A DNA stretch of 64,000 nucleotides from Mesorhizobium sp. ES1-4 (lineage in GTDB: Bacteria > Pseudomonadota > Alphaproteobacteria > Rhizobiales > Rhizobiaceae), in contig NZ_JAIUGV010000002.1 of the NCBI RefSeq assembly GCF_020164745.1, forward strand, positions 372,001-436,000. Direction: 5' to 3'. Below are positions 18,494 through 27,495 of the stretch, one piece after another (position 1 is the first letter of the stretch; each line of letters opens with the position of its first letter). The notes under the pieces were generated by a model that was not told where the DNA came from, searched no databases, and worked only from the letters and a program-made list of their open reading frames with translations. A program made the translations under genes and the position numbers.

Positions 18494-19132
18494 TCACGGA
18501 ATATCTTCAGGCCGCCGGCCGGGCCGGCTCTTGTAGGCTGGAAAGGTCCAGCCGAAGCGGAGCGCACCGCCGCGCACCGCGAACGCCGCGGCGAAGCCGG
18601 CCAGCTCCGAAACGATCGGCGGCATTCCGGTGACATCGCCAGCCGTGAAGATGGTAGCGCCGGCGAGAGCGGCCGTGACATAGATTTCCGGCCTCAGCAG
18701 CACCGAGGGCTCGCCGGCCAGCAGATCGCGCAGAATGCCCCCGAATGTGGCCGTGAGCACGCCGGTGATGACGGAGACGACCGGCGAACCGGTGATGGCC
18801 AGGCCCTTGGCCGCACCCATCACCGAAAAAGCGGCCAGCCCGATGGCGTCGAGCCAGAGCAGCCATTTCCAGCGGGATTCGACACGGTGCGCACCAAAGA
18901 ACACCAGCACCGCCACCGCCGTGCAGATCAGCACGTAGCTGGAGTTGGTGACCCAGAAAACCGGCAGATTGAGGATGACGTCACGAAGCGTGCCGCCGCC
19001 TATGCCAGTGACGCTGGCCAGGAACAGGAAACCGATAATGTCGAGCTGTTTGCGCGATGCGGCCAACGCCCCGGTCGCCGCAAAGACGGCGACGCCGGCA
19101 TAATCGAGAAGCGCGATGGGATTCAAAGACAT
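18494..19132 (-). CDS. Trimeric intracellular cation channel (TRIC/YicG) family protein
   Basis: A 212-residue polytopic membrane protein with about seven transmembrane segments arranged as an internal repeat: GIGGGTLRDVI in the first half and TFGGILRDLLAG in the second. These glycine-rich kinks are the hallmark of the UPF0126/TRIC family; bacterial members conduct K+ or Na+. It is convergent with olsB and has no obvious operon partner. Confidence 0.9.
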   Translation of the reverse strand: MSLNPIALLDYAGVAVFAATGALAASRKQLDIIGFLFLASVTGIGGGTLRDVILNLPVFWVTNSSYVLICTAVAVLVFFGAHRVESRWKWLLWLDAIGLAAFSVMGAAKGLAITGSPVVSVITGVLTATFGGILRDLLAGEPSVLLRPEIYVTAALAGATIFTAGDVTGMPPIVSELAGFAAAFAVRGGALRFGWTFPAYKSRPGRRPEDIP

Positions 19133-19235
19133 GAAGCAGCAGGCGATGGGGTTAGGGGGTGGGTATGAATAGCACGAAGCCGTGCGATTGATACGCCCCC
19201 CTTAGTTGCCTGCTGCCTACTGCCGATTCCCTTTA

Positions 19236-19868
19236 CTACGCATCCTTCTCCGCCTGCTCATTGACGGGCCCTGGCTCGACCGGCGCGTCGGCGGCAATTT
19301 TCGGACCGCCCTTGGCGACGCCGACCATGGCCGGGCGCAGCACCCGCTCGCCGATCGAATAGCCTGGCTGCACGACCTGAACCACGGTGTTGGCCGGGAC
19401 ATCGGGATTGGGCACTTCGAACATCGCCTGGTGGAAATTGGGATCGAACTTCTCGCCTTCCGGAGCGAGTTTCTTGACCCCGTGCCGTTCCAGCGCCGAC
19501 AGCATGGCGCGCTCGGTCAGGTCGACGCCTTCGATCAGCGCCTTGAAGCCGGCGTCTCCCGATGCCTTGGCCTCGGCGGGGATGGCGTCCAGCGCGCGGC
19601 GCAGATTGTCCGACACCGACAGCATGTCGCGGGCGAAATTCGCCACCGCATAGGTGCGCGCGTCATGCACGTCGCGCGCAGTGCGGCGACGAAGGTTTTC
19701 CATCTCGGCCGCGACGCGCAACGCGCGGTCCTTCAGCTCTTCATTTTCCTTCAGCAGCCGCACAACCGCTTCATAGTCGCCGTCGATGCTGCCTTCCGTG
19801 CGTTCGGCATTGGCCTCAACCGCCTCGGCTTCACTGGGCGCGCGTTCGTGTTTTGCCTGGTCGCTCAT
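19236..19868 (-). CDS. grpE: Nucleotide exchange factor GrpE
   Basis: A 210-residue DnaK co-chaperone. A long N-terminal coiled coil (about 30-95, [25 protein letters not shown]) is followed by the beta-wing domain with the signature [21 protein letters not shown] (about 165-187). It speeds ADP release from DnaK. In many relatives it follows hrcA, but here the gene upstream on the minus strand is not hrcA, so it appears to be monocistronic. Confidence 0.95.
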   Translation of the reverse strand: MSDQAKHERAPSEAEAVEANAERTEGSIDGDYEAVVRLLKENEELKDRALRVAAEMENLRRRTARDVHDARTYAVANFARDMLSVSDNLRRALDAIPAEAKASGDAGFKALIEGVDLTERAMLSALERHGVKKLAPEGEKFDPNFHQAMFEVPNPDVPANTVVQVVQPGYSIGERVLRPAMVGVAKGGPKIAADAPVEPGPVNEQAEKDA

Positions 19869-20054
19869 CGCCGTTTCCCGTCATCTCGAATGGTGTGGAT
19901 TTTGTGCCCGATATCGAGGTTCGCAGGCCAAAAATCAAGGGGAAACCGACCGTAAGGACCTTTGACCGGAGCTGGAAGGCACCAGGCGCTACTTCGGTTT
20001 TAATTCAAATTTTACCGTACTTCCCGGCTTTGCTTGCCACAAGGTCGTGATGCG

Positions 20055-20080
20055 GGAACCATTCCGTTGCTGGAGGAGTT
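20055..20080 (+). promoter_or_regulatory. Weak EcfG-type promoter candidate before a small gene
   Basis: GGAAC (20055-20059) is followed after 17 bases by AGTT (20077-20080), one mismatch from the EcfG consensus GGAAC, 16-17 bases, CGTT. It lies at a suitable distance from the small gene at 20105. Confidence 0.35.
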
Positions 20081-20104
20081 TCGAAGCCAACGCAGGATTT
20101 GAAA

Positions 20105-20305
20105 ATGATGACCCGCAACAAGCTTGAAAAAACGGAACGGCTCGCTGCGGAGGTTCGGCGCCAGTTCGGCGCCGAGGCGACCACGCGCTTCTTGCGCACC
20201 TTGCCGGCCTTCCGCACCGAACTCGACATCCCGGACCGATTGGAGCAATTGCTCAAGCACCTCGACCGGGTCGAGTTTGGCGAGGCCGGCTGGCGGCGGC
20301 AGTGA
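20105..20305 (+). CDS. Small hypothetical protein
   Basis: A 66-residue, charged, mostly helical protein (MMTRNKLEKTERLAAEVRRQ..). AGGA lies about eight bases before the ATG, and the codon usage is like the neighbours, which supports a real gene. I do not recognise a family. A weak EcfG-type promoter upstream would make it stress-induced. Confidence 0.6.
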   Translation: MMTRNKLEKTERLAAEVRRQFGAEATTRFLRTLPAFRTELDIPDRLEQLLKHLDRVEFGEAGWRRQ

Positions 20306-20395
20306 GGCTCGTTCAGCCGTTACGCGACAATTACGCACAGTAACTTTACGTGATCGTCGTCTTGCGGCGGCGGCATGTGCCGCCTATGTTTCCTG

Positions 20396-21418
20396 ATGAA
20401 CATGATTTCCCCCGAAGCCGCGGCCAACAGCAAACGCGCATGGCTCAAGATCCTGTCGCGCTACAAGAAGCCCGACAGGCGGCGCAGCGCACTCGAACTT
20501 GCCCTCACCCTCATTCCTTTCGCCACGCTGTGGGCTCTGTCTTCCGCGGCCTATGCCTACGGTCATTGGTGGGGACTGATCCTCATCCTGCCCGCAGCCG
20601 GATTCCTGGTGCGGATTTTCATGATTCAGCACGATTGCGGCCATGGCTCCTTCTTTGCCAATCGCCTAGCCGATGACTGGATCGGCCGCGCGTTGGGCAT
20701 CCTCACGCTGACGCCTTACGACTGCTGGCGGCGTGCCCATGCCACGCATCATGCCAGCGCCGGCAATCTCGACGAACGGGGCATGGGCGACATCAGGACG
20801 TTGACCGTCGCCGAGTACCGGCGGATGTCCTGGCGGGGTCGCCTGGCCTATCGTCTCTACCGCCATCCCCTGGTGATGTTTGGCCTGGGGCCGATCTGGC
20901 TCTTCATCTTCTCGCAAAGGCTGCCCATCGGCATGATGCGCGGCGGCCTGACGCCCTGGGTGTCGTCAATGACCACCAATCTTGGCATCGCGCTTGCCGC
21001 GGCCATCCTCATCTGGGTCATCGGTCCCGGCGCGTTCCTCATCGTCCATCTGCCGATCGTCATTCTCGCCGGTTCGGCTGGCATCTGGCTGTTCTATGTC
21101 CAGCACCAGTTCGAGGAGACCGAATGGGCGAAGGACGAGAACTGGGAGTTCCAGCACGCGGCTCTGCACGGCTCGTCCTACTACGACCTGCCGCCGGTGC
21201 TGAACTGGTTCACCGGCAATATCGGCGTTCACCACGTCCACCACCTCTCAGCCAAGGTGCCCGGCTACCGGCTGCAGGAAGTGCTGCGGGACTATCCCGA
21301 GCTGCGTGGCATCGGCCGCGTCACGCTGCTCGACAGCCTGCGCTGTGTCAAACTGGCCTTGTGGGACGAAAGCCGCAGCAAGCTGATATCGTTCCGCGAG
21401 GCACACGCGGCGCTGTAG
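20396..21418 (+). CDS. Membrane fatty acid desaturase
   Basis: A 340-residue integral membrane di-iron desaturase. The three histidine boxes are HDCGHG (about 79-84), HATHH (about 115-119) and HHVHH (about 281-285), with hydrophobic segments between. It introduces a double bond in acyl chains; position specificity (delta-12-like or other) cannot be read. The start is uncertain: ATGs at 20375, 20396 and 20402 are in frame and none has a good ribosome site. Confidence 0.87.
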   Translation: MNMISPEAAANSKRAWLKILSRYKKPDRRRSALELALTLIPFATLWALSSAAYAYGHWWGLILILPAAGFLVRIFMIQHDCGHGSFFANRLADDWIGRALGILTLTPYDCWRRAHATHHASAGNLDERGMGDIRTLTVAEYRRMSWRGRLAYRLYRHPLVMFGLGPIWLFIFSQRLPIGMMRGGLTPWVSSMTTNLGIALAAAILIWVIGPGAFLIVHLPIVILAGSAGIWLFYVQHQFEETEWAKDENWEFQHAALHGSSYYDLPPVLNWFTGNIGVHHVHHLSAKVPGYRLQEVLRDYPELRGIGRVTLLDSLRCVKLALWDESRSKLISFREAHAAL

Positions 21419-21574
21419 CACTTGCCTTCACGGGGAGGCGAGGCATGCCCCCGCAACGGACGAAAAGCCAATTGCTCGGCTTTTCGAACATCGAGCCGGA
21501 GGGGCCGGATGAGGGCAGCGCCAGGCTTCCTAACCTGAATTGGAGGCCTGGACGGCCAGCTGGTTCTCGAAGCC

Positions 21575-22195
21575 TCAGGCCGCTTGCCGCTCTTCGCGCA
21601 TCAGGATCTCGCCGTGGCGGATCTCCGTGCCCAGCACCTTCAGGCATTCGCGGATGAAATTGGATAGGCCCGGCCAGCCCTTGGCGGAAACGAGATTGCC
21701 GTCGACATGAGCTCCGTTCGGCGCGACGTCGATATAGGTGCCGCCGGCCAGCGTGACTTCCGGCTCGCAATAGTGAAGCGCCGCCACCTCCCTGCCTCGC
21801 ACCACGCCGTCGACCGCGATCAGGATCTGCACGCCGTGGCAGATGGTGAAGATCGGCTTGCCGGTCTCATGGAAGTGCCGCACCAGCGCCTGCACGCGCT
21901 TGTCGATGCGGATGTATTCAGGGCCACGCCCTCCCGCTGCGTAGACGGCGTCGTACTGGGCCGGATCCACCTCGGAAAACGTCTTGTTGAGGATGTAATC
22001 GTGGCCGAGCTTTTCCGTATAGGTCTGGTGCCCCTCGAAATCGTGCAGCGATGTCTTCAGCACATCGCCCGCCTTCTTGTCCGGGCAGACGACATGCACG
22101 GTGTGGCCGACTGCATGCATGGCCTGTTCAAAGACGAAAATCTCATATTCCTCGCTGAACTCGCCAACGAGCATCAATATCTTCTTGCCAGCCAT
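21575..22195 (-). CDS. DJ-1/PfpI family protein
   Basis: A 206-residue protein of the DJ-1/PfpI (class I glutamine amidotransferase-like) fold. The nucleophilic cysteine is in the elbow TICHGVQIL (about residue 118). The start MAGKKILML follows GGGAGG, and a longer frame upstream is not supported. Family members act as deglycases, stress chaperones or proteases; the exact role is open. A frameshifted GMC oxidoreductase gene lies upstream on the same strand. Confidence 0.88.
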   Translation of the reverse strand: MAGKKILMLVGEFSEEYEIFVFEQAMHAVGHTVHVVCPDKKAGDVLKTSLHDFEGHQTYTEKLGHDYILNKTFSEVDPAQYDAVYAAGGRGPEYIRIDKRVQALVRHFHETGKPIFTICHGVQILIAVDGVVRGREVAALHYCEPEVTLAGGTYIDVAPNGAHVDGNLVSAKGWPGLSNFIRECLKVLGTEIRHGEILMREERQAA

Positions 22196-22387
22196 TCCCG
22201 GTTCCTCCCTTGGGCTCAATTTATTTCGGATCGCGAAATAATCGACGTATCCTAAGGGCAGGGCAGCGAAAGGGGAAGTGCAAAACGCACGATTGGTAAG
22301 ACCAGTTCGTGCGAGTTTCCGTTCGCATTGTCGCAAAGCGCCCACATGGCAAGCCAAGACGAAGCCACTGGTTGGACCACAATCCGG

Positions 22388-23994
22388 TCAGGCGGCTGCC
22401 TTGATCATGTCCGCCGCCTTCTCGGCAATCATGATGGTTGGCGCATTGGTATTGCCGCCGATCAGCGTCGGCATCACCGAAGCGTCGACGACCCGCAAGC
22501 TCCGCACGCCGCGAACACGAAGTTCAGGGTCGACCACCGCCATGTCGTCCATGCCCATCCTGCATGTACCAGCCGGGTGATAAATCGTATCGGCACGGGC
22601 GCGGATATGCGCCATCAGATCCGCATCGCTCGAAACGCCGGCGGTGTAGATTTCCCTGTTGCGGTATTTGGCCAACGCCGGCGCCTCCAATATGCCGCGC
22701 ATCATCCTCGCGCCCTTGAGCAGAAGATCGCCGTCGCGTTCGTCGGAGAGAAAGCGCGGATCGATGCGTGGCGGCGCCAGCGGATCGGGGCTCGACAGTC
22801 TCACCTCGCCCCGCGAATACGGTCGCAGCACGCAGACGTGGCAGGAAAACCCATAGCCCACATGCAGCTTGCGGCCATGATCGTCGACGATGGCAATGCA
22901 GAAGTGCAGTTGCAGATCCGGCCGATATATCGCCGGGTCGGATTTGAGGAAGGCGCCGCCCTCGGCGTAGGGTGTGGCGATCATGCCGGCGCCATCCTTG
23001 CGCCAGCGCCACATATGCCGCAGCAGAGCAGGCAGGCCGCGCAGACCGATGCCCATCATATCGGCATCCTTCGATGTCCATCCCATGATGAAATCAAGAT
23101 GATCCTGCAGGTTTTTTCCGACGCCGGGCAGTTCGTGCGCAACGGCAATGCCATGTGCGGCAAGCTCGACCGCCGGGCCGATGCCGGACAGCAACAGGAG
23201 TTGCGGCGAGCCGAAGGCGCCGCCGCAGATGATGACTTCGCGCCCGGCTTTCGCCGTCACATCGGTGTTGCCCTTGCGATAGCGCACGCCGGTGGCCCGT
23301 TTGCCGTCAAGGACGATGCCGGTGGCATGGGCTCCGGTAATGACGGCAAGGTTCGGCCTGTTCATGACCGGATGAAGATAGGCGGCAGCGGCCGAGCAGC
23401 GCTCGCCATTGCGGCCTTCGCCCCAGAACTGCGTGACCTGATAGAGTCCCGCCCCTTCCTGCTCCGGTCCATTGAAATCGTCGTTGCGAGGTATCTGGTT
23501 TTCGTCGCAGGCCTCGACGAAGGCTCTTGAGAGCGCCCGCGGCTCCTGCTGTTCGCACACCCGCAGCGGCCCGTCGCCGCCATGCAGGATATCAGCGCCG
23601 CGCTGGTTGCCTTCGGCGCGCCGAAAATAGGGCAGCACCTCGTCCCATGACCAACCGCTGCAACCGAGATCGGCCCATTCGTCGTAGTCGCTGTGGTGAC
23701 CACGCGTATAGAGCATGGCATTGATGGCACTGGAGCCACCGAGCGCCTTGCCACGCGGCTGATAACCCTTGCGGCCGCCGAGCCCCTGCTGCGGCACCGT
23801 TTCGAAGCCCAGTTGTTGATCTTCGGCCGGCCCGGCAGCAAGGCAATGATGCCTGCCGGAGCGCGGATGAGGAGGTCCTTGCCCTCCCCGCCGGCTTCGA
23901 TCAGGCAGACCGTTTTCGACGGATCTTCGGACAGCCGTGCGGCCAGCGTGCAGCCGGCGGACCCACCGCCGGCGATGACATAGTCGAAATCCAT
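22388..23994 (-). pseudogene. GMC oxidoreductase (choline dehydrogenase-like), frameshifted
   Basis: Reading from ATG 23994 (GGGAGGAG upstream) the protein begins [21 protein letters not shown], the FAD-binding GMC start, and runs in one frame to GRPKINNW. Near 23807-23809 the homology shifts to another frame ([25 protein letters not shown]) and continues intact to the C-terminal DASVMPTLIGGNTNAPTIMIAEKAA. One base seems to be missing in the alanine codon after NNW. The rest is full length for the family (about 535 residues). It is either a recent inactivating mutation or a sequencing error. Confidence 0.88.
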
Positions 23995-24143
23995 GATCTC
24001 CTCCCGGTTGGAGCGCCGCGCGTCCAAAGGGCGCGCAAAGGACGCTCCAAGACTCTTGATGCGCCGGCGGATGTTTCCGTCCGGACAGCCCAAGAGAAGG
24101 CCTGATCAGATCTGTTGTAAAGCGGTGCGCAATTGCCGCAGCG

Positions 24144-24677
24144 TCAGCTGCTGCGAACCCGGCGCCAGGAATATTTCGGACCCTCGGGTTCCGCAATGGC
24201 GGCCGGCTGGTAGTAAAGCCCCAACCCGCCGGTACGGCCCTCCTCCAGGCGCCTCAAGAGCACCGGGTTGGAGATCTCGAACTCGTCGAAGCCGAGCCGC
24301 AGCATATGCGGCAATGGGTCGACCAACACCTGACCGGTGGCACGCAACGCCCCCGTGAAATGATAGCGGCTGCGCAGCAGTTCGCCCTTCGAGAAGGAGC
24401 GGCCATCGCCGAACGCCGGGAAAGCAAGCGCCACCAGCGACAACTGGTCGAGCAGCCCGGCTATCTTCTCGAGCTGATCGCCGGGCTGCAGCACGACGCC
24501 GAGCCGCTCCTTCGCCGAGCGGCGCACCTCCGGGTCGAGATCGAGGAACGCCTGCAGCGGCAGGATGAAGCGGCCATTGCCGGAAAGCGCATCGGCGCTT
24601 TCGGCGTGCGTCCATTCGTCGTCGCGAAAACCCTCCGGGGTCCAGAGCCGGGTCTCCGGTGTTGTCGGTTCAGTCAT
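24144..24677 (-). CDS. DUF934 family protein of the sulfate reduction operon
   Basis: A 177-residue DUF934 protein. The stretch GRSFSKGELLRSRY and the tail PEGPKYSWRRVR are typical. The family is found next to sulfite reductase and cysH genes in proteobacteria and is thought to take part in assimilatory sulfite reduction, but its biochemical role is not established. It is the last gene of the run cysG-DUF2849-cysI-cysH-DUF934, 68 bases after cysH. Confidence 0.87.
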   Translation of the reverse strand: MTEPTTPETRLWTPEGFRDDEWTHAESADALSGNGRFILPLQAFLDLDPEVRRSAKERLGVVLQPGDQLEKIAGLLDQLSLVALAFPAFGDGRSFSKGELLRSRYHFTGALRATGQVLVDPLPHMLRLGFDEFEISNPVLLRRLEEGRTGGLGLYYQPAAIAEPEGPKYSWRRVRSS

Positions 24678-24745
24678 CAGAATTCCCAAAAATTCGAAGG
24701 CTCAAGGGCGCGTGTTGAATTCAGGTCAGGCCGCGTCGCTACACC

Positions 24746-25510
24746 CTATAGTGATGCATCGGTCAGCGACACTTCCAGTCCCGACAGGTGAATGCCGCAC
24801 TCGGTCTTGGCGTGGCCGGCCCAGCGGCCGCTGCGCGCGTCCTCGCCCGGCTGCACCGGCTGCGTGCAGGGAAAGCAGCCTATCGATAGATAGCCATAGG
24901 CGACCAATGGATTTTCGCGCAACGCATGCGCGCGCATGTAGTCGGCCTGGTCGGACGTCGTCCAGTGCGCCAGCGGATTGATGCGGATGCGCGGGCCGAC
25001 CGCCTCGAACACCGGAAGGGAGGCCCGTGTCGAGGCCTGGAACCGCTTTCGGCCGGTGAACCACGCGCGGAAGGGCGCGACGCCACGTGCCAGCGGCTCG
25101 ACCTTGCGCACGTCGCAACAGGCATCGGTGTTGTTCTGGTGCAGATTGCCGGTCGGGTCGATCCGTTCGAGCGCCGCGTCGTCGGGCTTGATCACCCGGA
25201 CGTTTGTCAGCCCGAAATCGGCGACCAGCGCGTCGCGATAGCCGAGCGTCTCCTCGAAATGCTTGCCGGTATCGAGGAAGATGACCGGCAGCGTACGATC
25301 GATCTTGGCGATCATATGCAGCAGCACCGCCGAATCCGCGCCGAACGACGACACGGCCGCAATCTCGTCGTGAAACAGGTCGCCGGCCGCGCGTTCAATG
25401 ATTTCGAGTGGCTTCAGGTGGCCATAGAGCGCATCGAGCCCCGCCGCTTTGGCGGCGATGCCGTCATCGACGTCGGCTATATGGTCAAGCGGCCTTGGCT
25501 TCGCCAGCAT
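24746..25510 (-). CDS. cysH: Adenylyl-sulfate (APS/PAPS) reductase CysH
   Basis: A 254-residue thioredoxin-dependent reductase that makes sulfite from activated sulfate. It carries the 4Fe-4S ligands Cys131-Cys132 (DACCDVRK) and Cys212/Cys215 (GCFPCT), so it is of the APS reductase type, plus the redox Cys238 in TECGIHL. The PP-loop-like SSFGADSAVLLH is at about 54-65. AAGGAGG precedes the ATG at 25510. The start lies inside the end of cysI (26-base overlap), which suggests coupling. Confidence 0.94.
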   Translation of the reverse strand: MLAKPRPLDHIADVDDGIAAKAAGLDALYGHLKPLEIIERAAGDLFHDEIAAVSSFGADSAVLLHMIAKIDRTLPVIFLDTGKHFEETLGYRDALVADFGLTNVRVIKPDDAALERIDPTGNLHQNNTDACCDVRKVEPLARGVAPFRAWFTGRKRFQASTRASLPVFEAVGPRIRINPLAHWTTSDQADYMRAHALRENPLVAYGYLSIGCFPCTQPVQPGEDARSGRWAGHAKTECGIHLSGLEVSLTDASL

Positions 25511-27155
25511 AGAGCGCCTCCTTGAACGGCGCGGGACCGACACGGCGGTAGGCGTCGATGAATTTTTCCTGCGGGTTGAGCCGAAGGCCGAGATAGGTGT
25601 CGACGATCTGCTCGATGGCGTCGGTGATCTCTTCCGAAGAGAAGCCGCGGCCGATGATCTCGCCGACCGACGTGTTCTCGTCGGCCGAACCGCCCAGCGT
25701 CACCTGGTAAAGCTCGGAGCCCTTCTTCTCGACACCGAGGATGCCGATATGGCCGACATGGTGGTGGCCGCAGGCATTGATACAGCCCGAGATTTTCAGC
25801 TTCAGCTCGCCGATCTCGCGCTGCCGCTCCAGCGAAGCGAAGCGGCGCGAGATTTCCTGGGCGATCGGGATCGAGCGCGCGGTCGCCAGCGCGCAGTAAT
25901 CGAGACCCGGGCACGAGATGATATCCGAGATCAGATTGGAATTGGCCGTCGCCAGCCCGATGTCGACCAGCGCGTCATGGACCGCCTTGAGGTCGGCGCG
26001 CGCCACATGTGGCAGGATCAGGTTCTGCTCGTGGCTGACGCGAAGCTCGTCGAATGCATATTTCTCCGCAATGTCGGCGACCGCTTCCATCTGGCTGTCG
26101 GTCGCATCGCCCGGCACCTCGCCGATACCCTTGAGCGAGATCGTCACCGCCGCGTAATCGGGGTGGCGATGCGTCACCACGTTCTGGTCGAGCCAGTCCG
26201 AAAAGGCCTTGGAATCCAGCCGCGCCACCCTGACGGCCGCGTCGCCGTCCGGCCGTCCGGTCAGCGCCGGCGGTGCGAAATAGGCCTCGATGGCGCGGAT
26301 GTCCGCCTCCGGCAGCTTCAGCTCCGCGTCCTTCAACTCCTGCCACTCGGCCTCGACCTGTCGGGTGATTTCCTCGACGCCGGTCTCGTGGACGAGGATC
26401 TTGATGCGCGCCTTGTACTTGTTGTCGCGGCGGCCATGGAGATTGTAAACGCGCAGGATCGCCGTGCAGTAGGACAGGAGGTCGGCTTCCGGCAGGAAAT
26501 CGCGGATCTTCTTCGCCACCATCGGCGTGCGGCCCTGGCCGCCACCGACATAGACGGCGAAGCCGAGATCGCCGGCGGCGTTCTTCTTCAGGTGCAGGCC
26601 GATGTCGTGCGTCTGGATGGCGGCGCGGTCGCGCTCGGCTCCCGTCACCGCGATCTTGAACTTGCGCGGCAGGAAAGAGAATTCCGGATGCACCGACGAC
26701 CACTGCCGCAGGATTTCCGCATAGGGACGCGGATCGGCGACCTCGTCGGCGGCGGCGCCGGCAAAATGGTCGGCGGTGACATTGCGGATGCAATTTCCGC
26801 TGGTCTGGATGGCATGCATTTCCACGCTGGCCAGGTCCGCCAGGATCGCTGGAATGTCCGACAGCGCCGGCCAGTTGAACTGGATGTTCTGGCGCGTGGT
26901 GAAGTGACCGTAGCCCTTGTCGTATTTGCGGGCGATGTGGCCAAGCATGCGCAACTGTTTGCCGTTGAGCGTGCCGTAGGGCACGGCGATACGCAGCATA
27001 TACGCGTGCAGTTGCAGGTAGACGCCGTTCATCAGTCTGAGCGGCCGGAACTGGTCCTCGGTGATCTCGCCGGACAGCCGGCGCTGGACCTGATCGCTGA
27101 ACTCGGCGACGCGGGCCTGGACAAAATCGTGGTCGAACTCATCGTAACGGTACAT
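25485..27155 (-). CDS. cysI: Nitrite/sulfite reductase hemoprotein, CysI-like
   Basis: A 556-residue siroheme/4Fe-4S enzyme that reduces sulfite to sulfide in six electron steps. Two ferredoxin-like half domains are visible, the Cys ligands are in CPGLDYCALA (about 413) and CINACGHHHVGHIG (about 455), and the start is MYRYDEFDHDFVQ. It sits between a DUF2849 gene and cysH with overlaps or short gaps. No flavoprotein CysJ is in the operon, so ferredoxin or another donor is probable. Confidence 0.93.
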   Translation of the reverse strand: MYRYDEFDHDFVQARVAEFSDQVQRRLSGEITEDQFRPLRLMNGVYLQLHAYMLRIAVPYGTLNGKQLRMLGHIARKYDKGYGHFTTRQNIQFNWPALSDIPAILADLASVEMHAIQTSGNCIRNVTADHFAGAAADEVADPRPYAEILRQWSSVHPEFSFLPRKFKIAVTGAERDRAAIQTHDIGLHLKKNAAGDLGFAVYVGGGQGRTPMVAKKIRDFLPEADLLSYCTAILRVYNLHGRRDNKYKARIKILVHETGVEEITRQVEAEWQELKDAELKLPEADIRAIEAYFAPPALTGRPDGDAAVRVARLDSKAFSDWLDQNVVTHRHPDYAAVTISLKGIGEVPGDATDSQMEAVADIAEKYAFDELRVSHEQNLILPHVARADLKAVHDALVDIGLATANSNLISDIISCPGLDYCALATARSIPIAQEISRRFASLERQREIGELKLKISGCINACGHHHVGHIGILGVEKKGSELYQVTLGGSADENTSVGEIIGRGFSSEEITDAIEQIVDTYLGLRLNPQEKFIDAYRRVGPAPFKEALYAGEAKAA

Positions 27156-27201
27156 GCTTCGTCTTTCAGGGCGCGTCCGCCCGTTCACTTGGGTGTCGCG
27201 G

Positions 27202-27495
27202 CTATGCCGCCCGCCCGGCCTGCTTGCCGATATCGTTGCGGATGGTGGGGCCGGCGGCGCGAATTTTCTCCCGCAGCCGCACCGGCTCGACAACGCCACC
27301 GACGACTTCCGCGTCGATCAGATTGACGTCGACCACTTCATTGTTGGCGAGAGCCTTGGTGCCGATTTCCTCCAGCCGATCCTCTGCCGCCTTGTCACGC
27401 GCAAGGTCCGCATAGTCCACCGTCTCGGCCCAGCCGCCATCGGCGTACCAGACGGCAATGCCGTCGCCGAGGCGATTGGCGGTCAGTATCTTCAT
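27202..27495 (-). CDS. DUF2849 family protein
   Basis: A 97-residue DUF2849 protein (MKILTANRLGDGIAVWY..). The family occurs between cysG and cysI in alphaproteobacteria; a role in sulfite reduction is inferred from context only. Its start overlaps the cysG stop by four bases (ATGA), which indicates translational coupling. Confidence 0.88.
   Translation of the reverse strand: MKILTANRLGDGIAVWYADGGWAETVDYADLARDKAAEDRLEEIGTKALANNEVVDVNLIDAEVVGGVVEPVRLREKIRAAGPTIRNDIGKQAGRAA

Noticed and set aside
22388..24196. GMC oxidoreductase as one intact 602-residue protein
   Set aside because: The first part of that frame is not GMC-like; the true N-terminus with the FAD motif is in another frame, so the gene is frameshifted.
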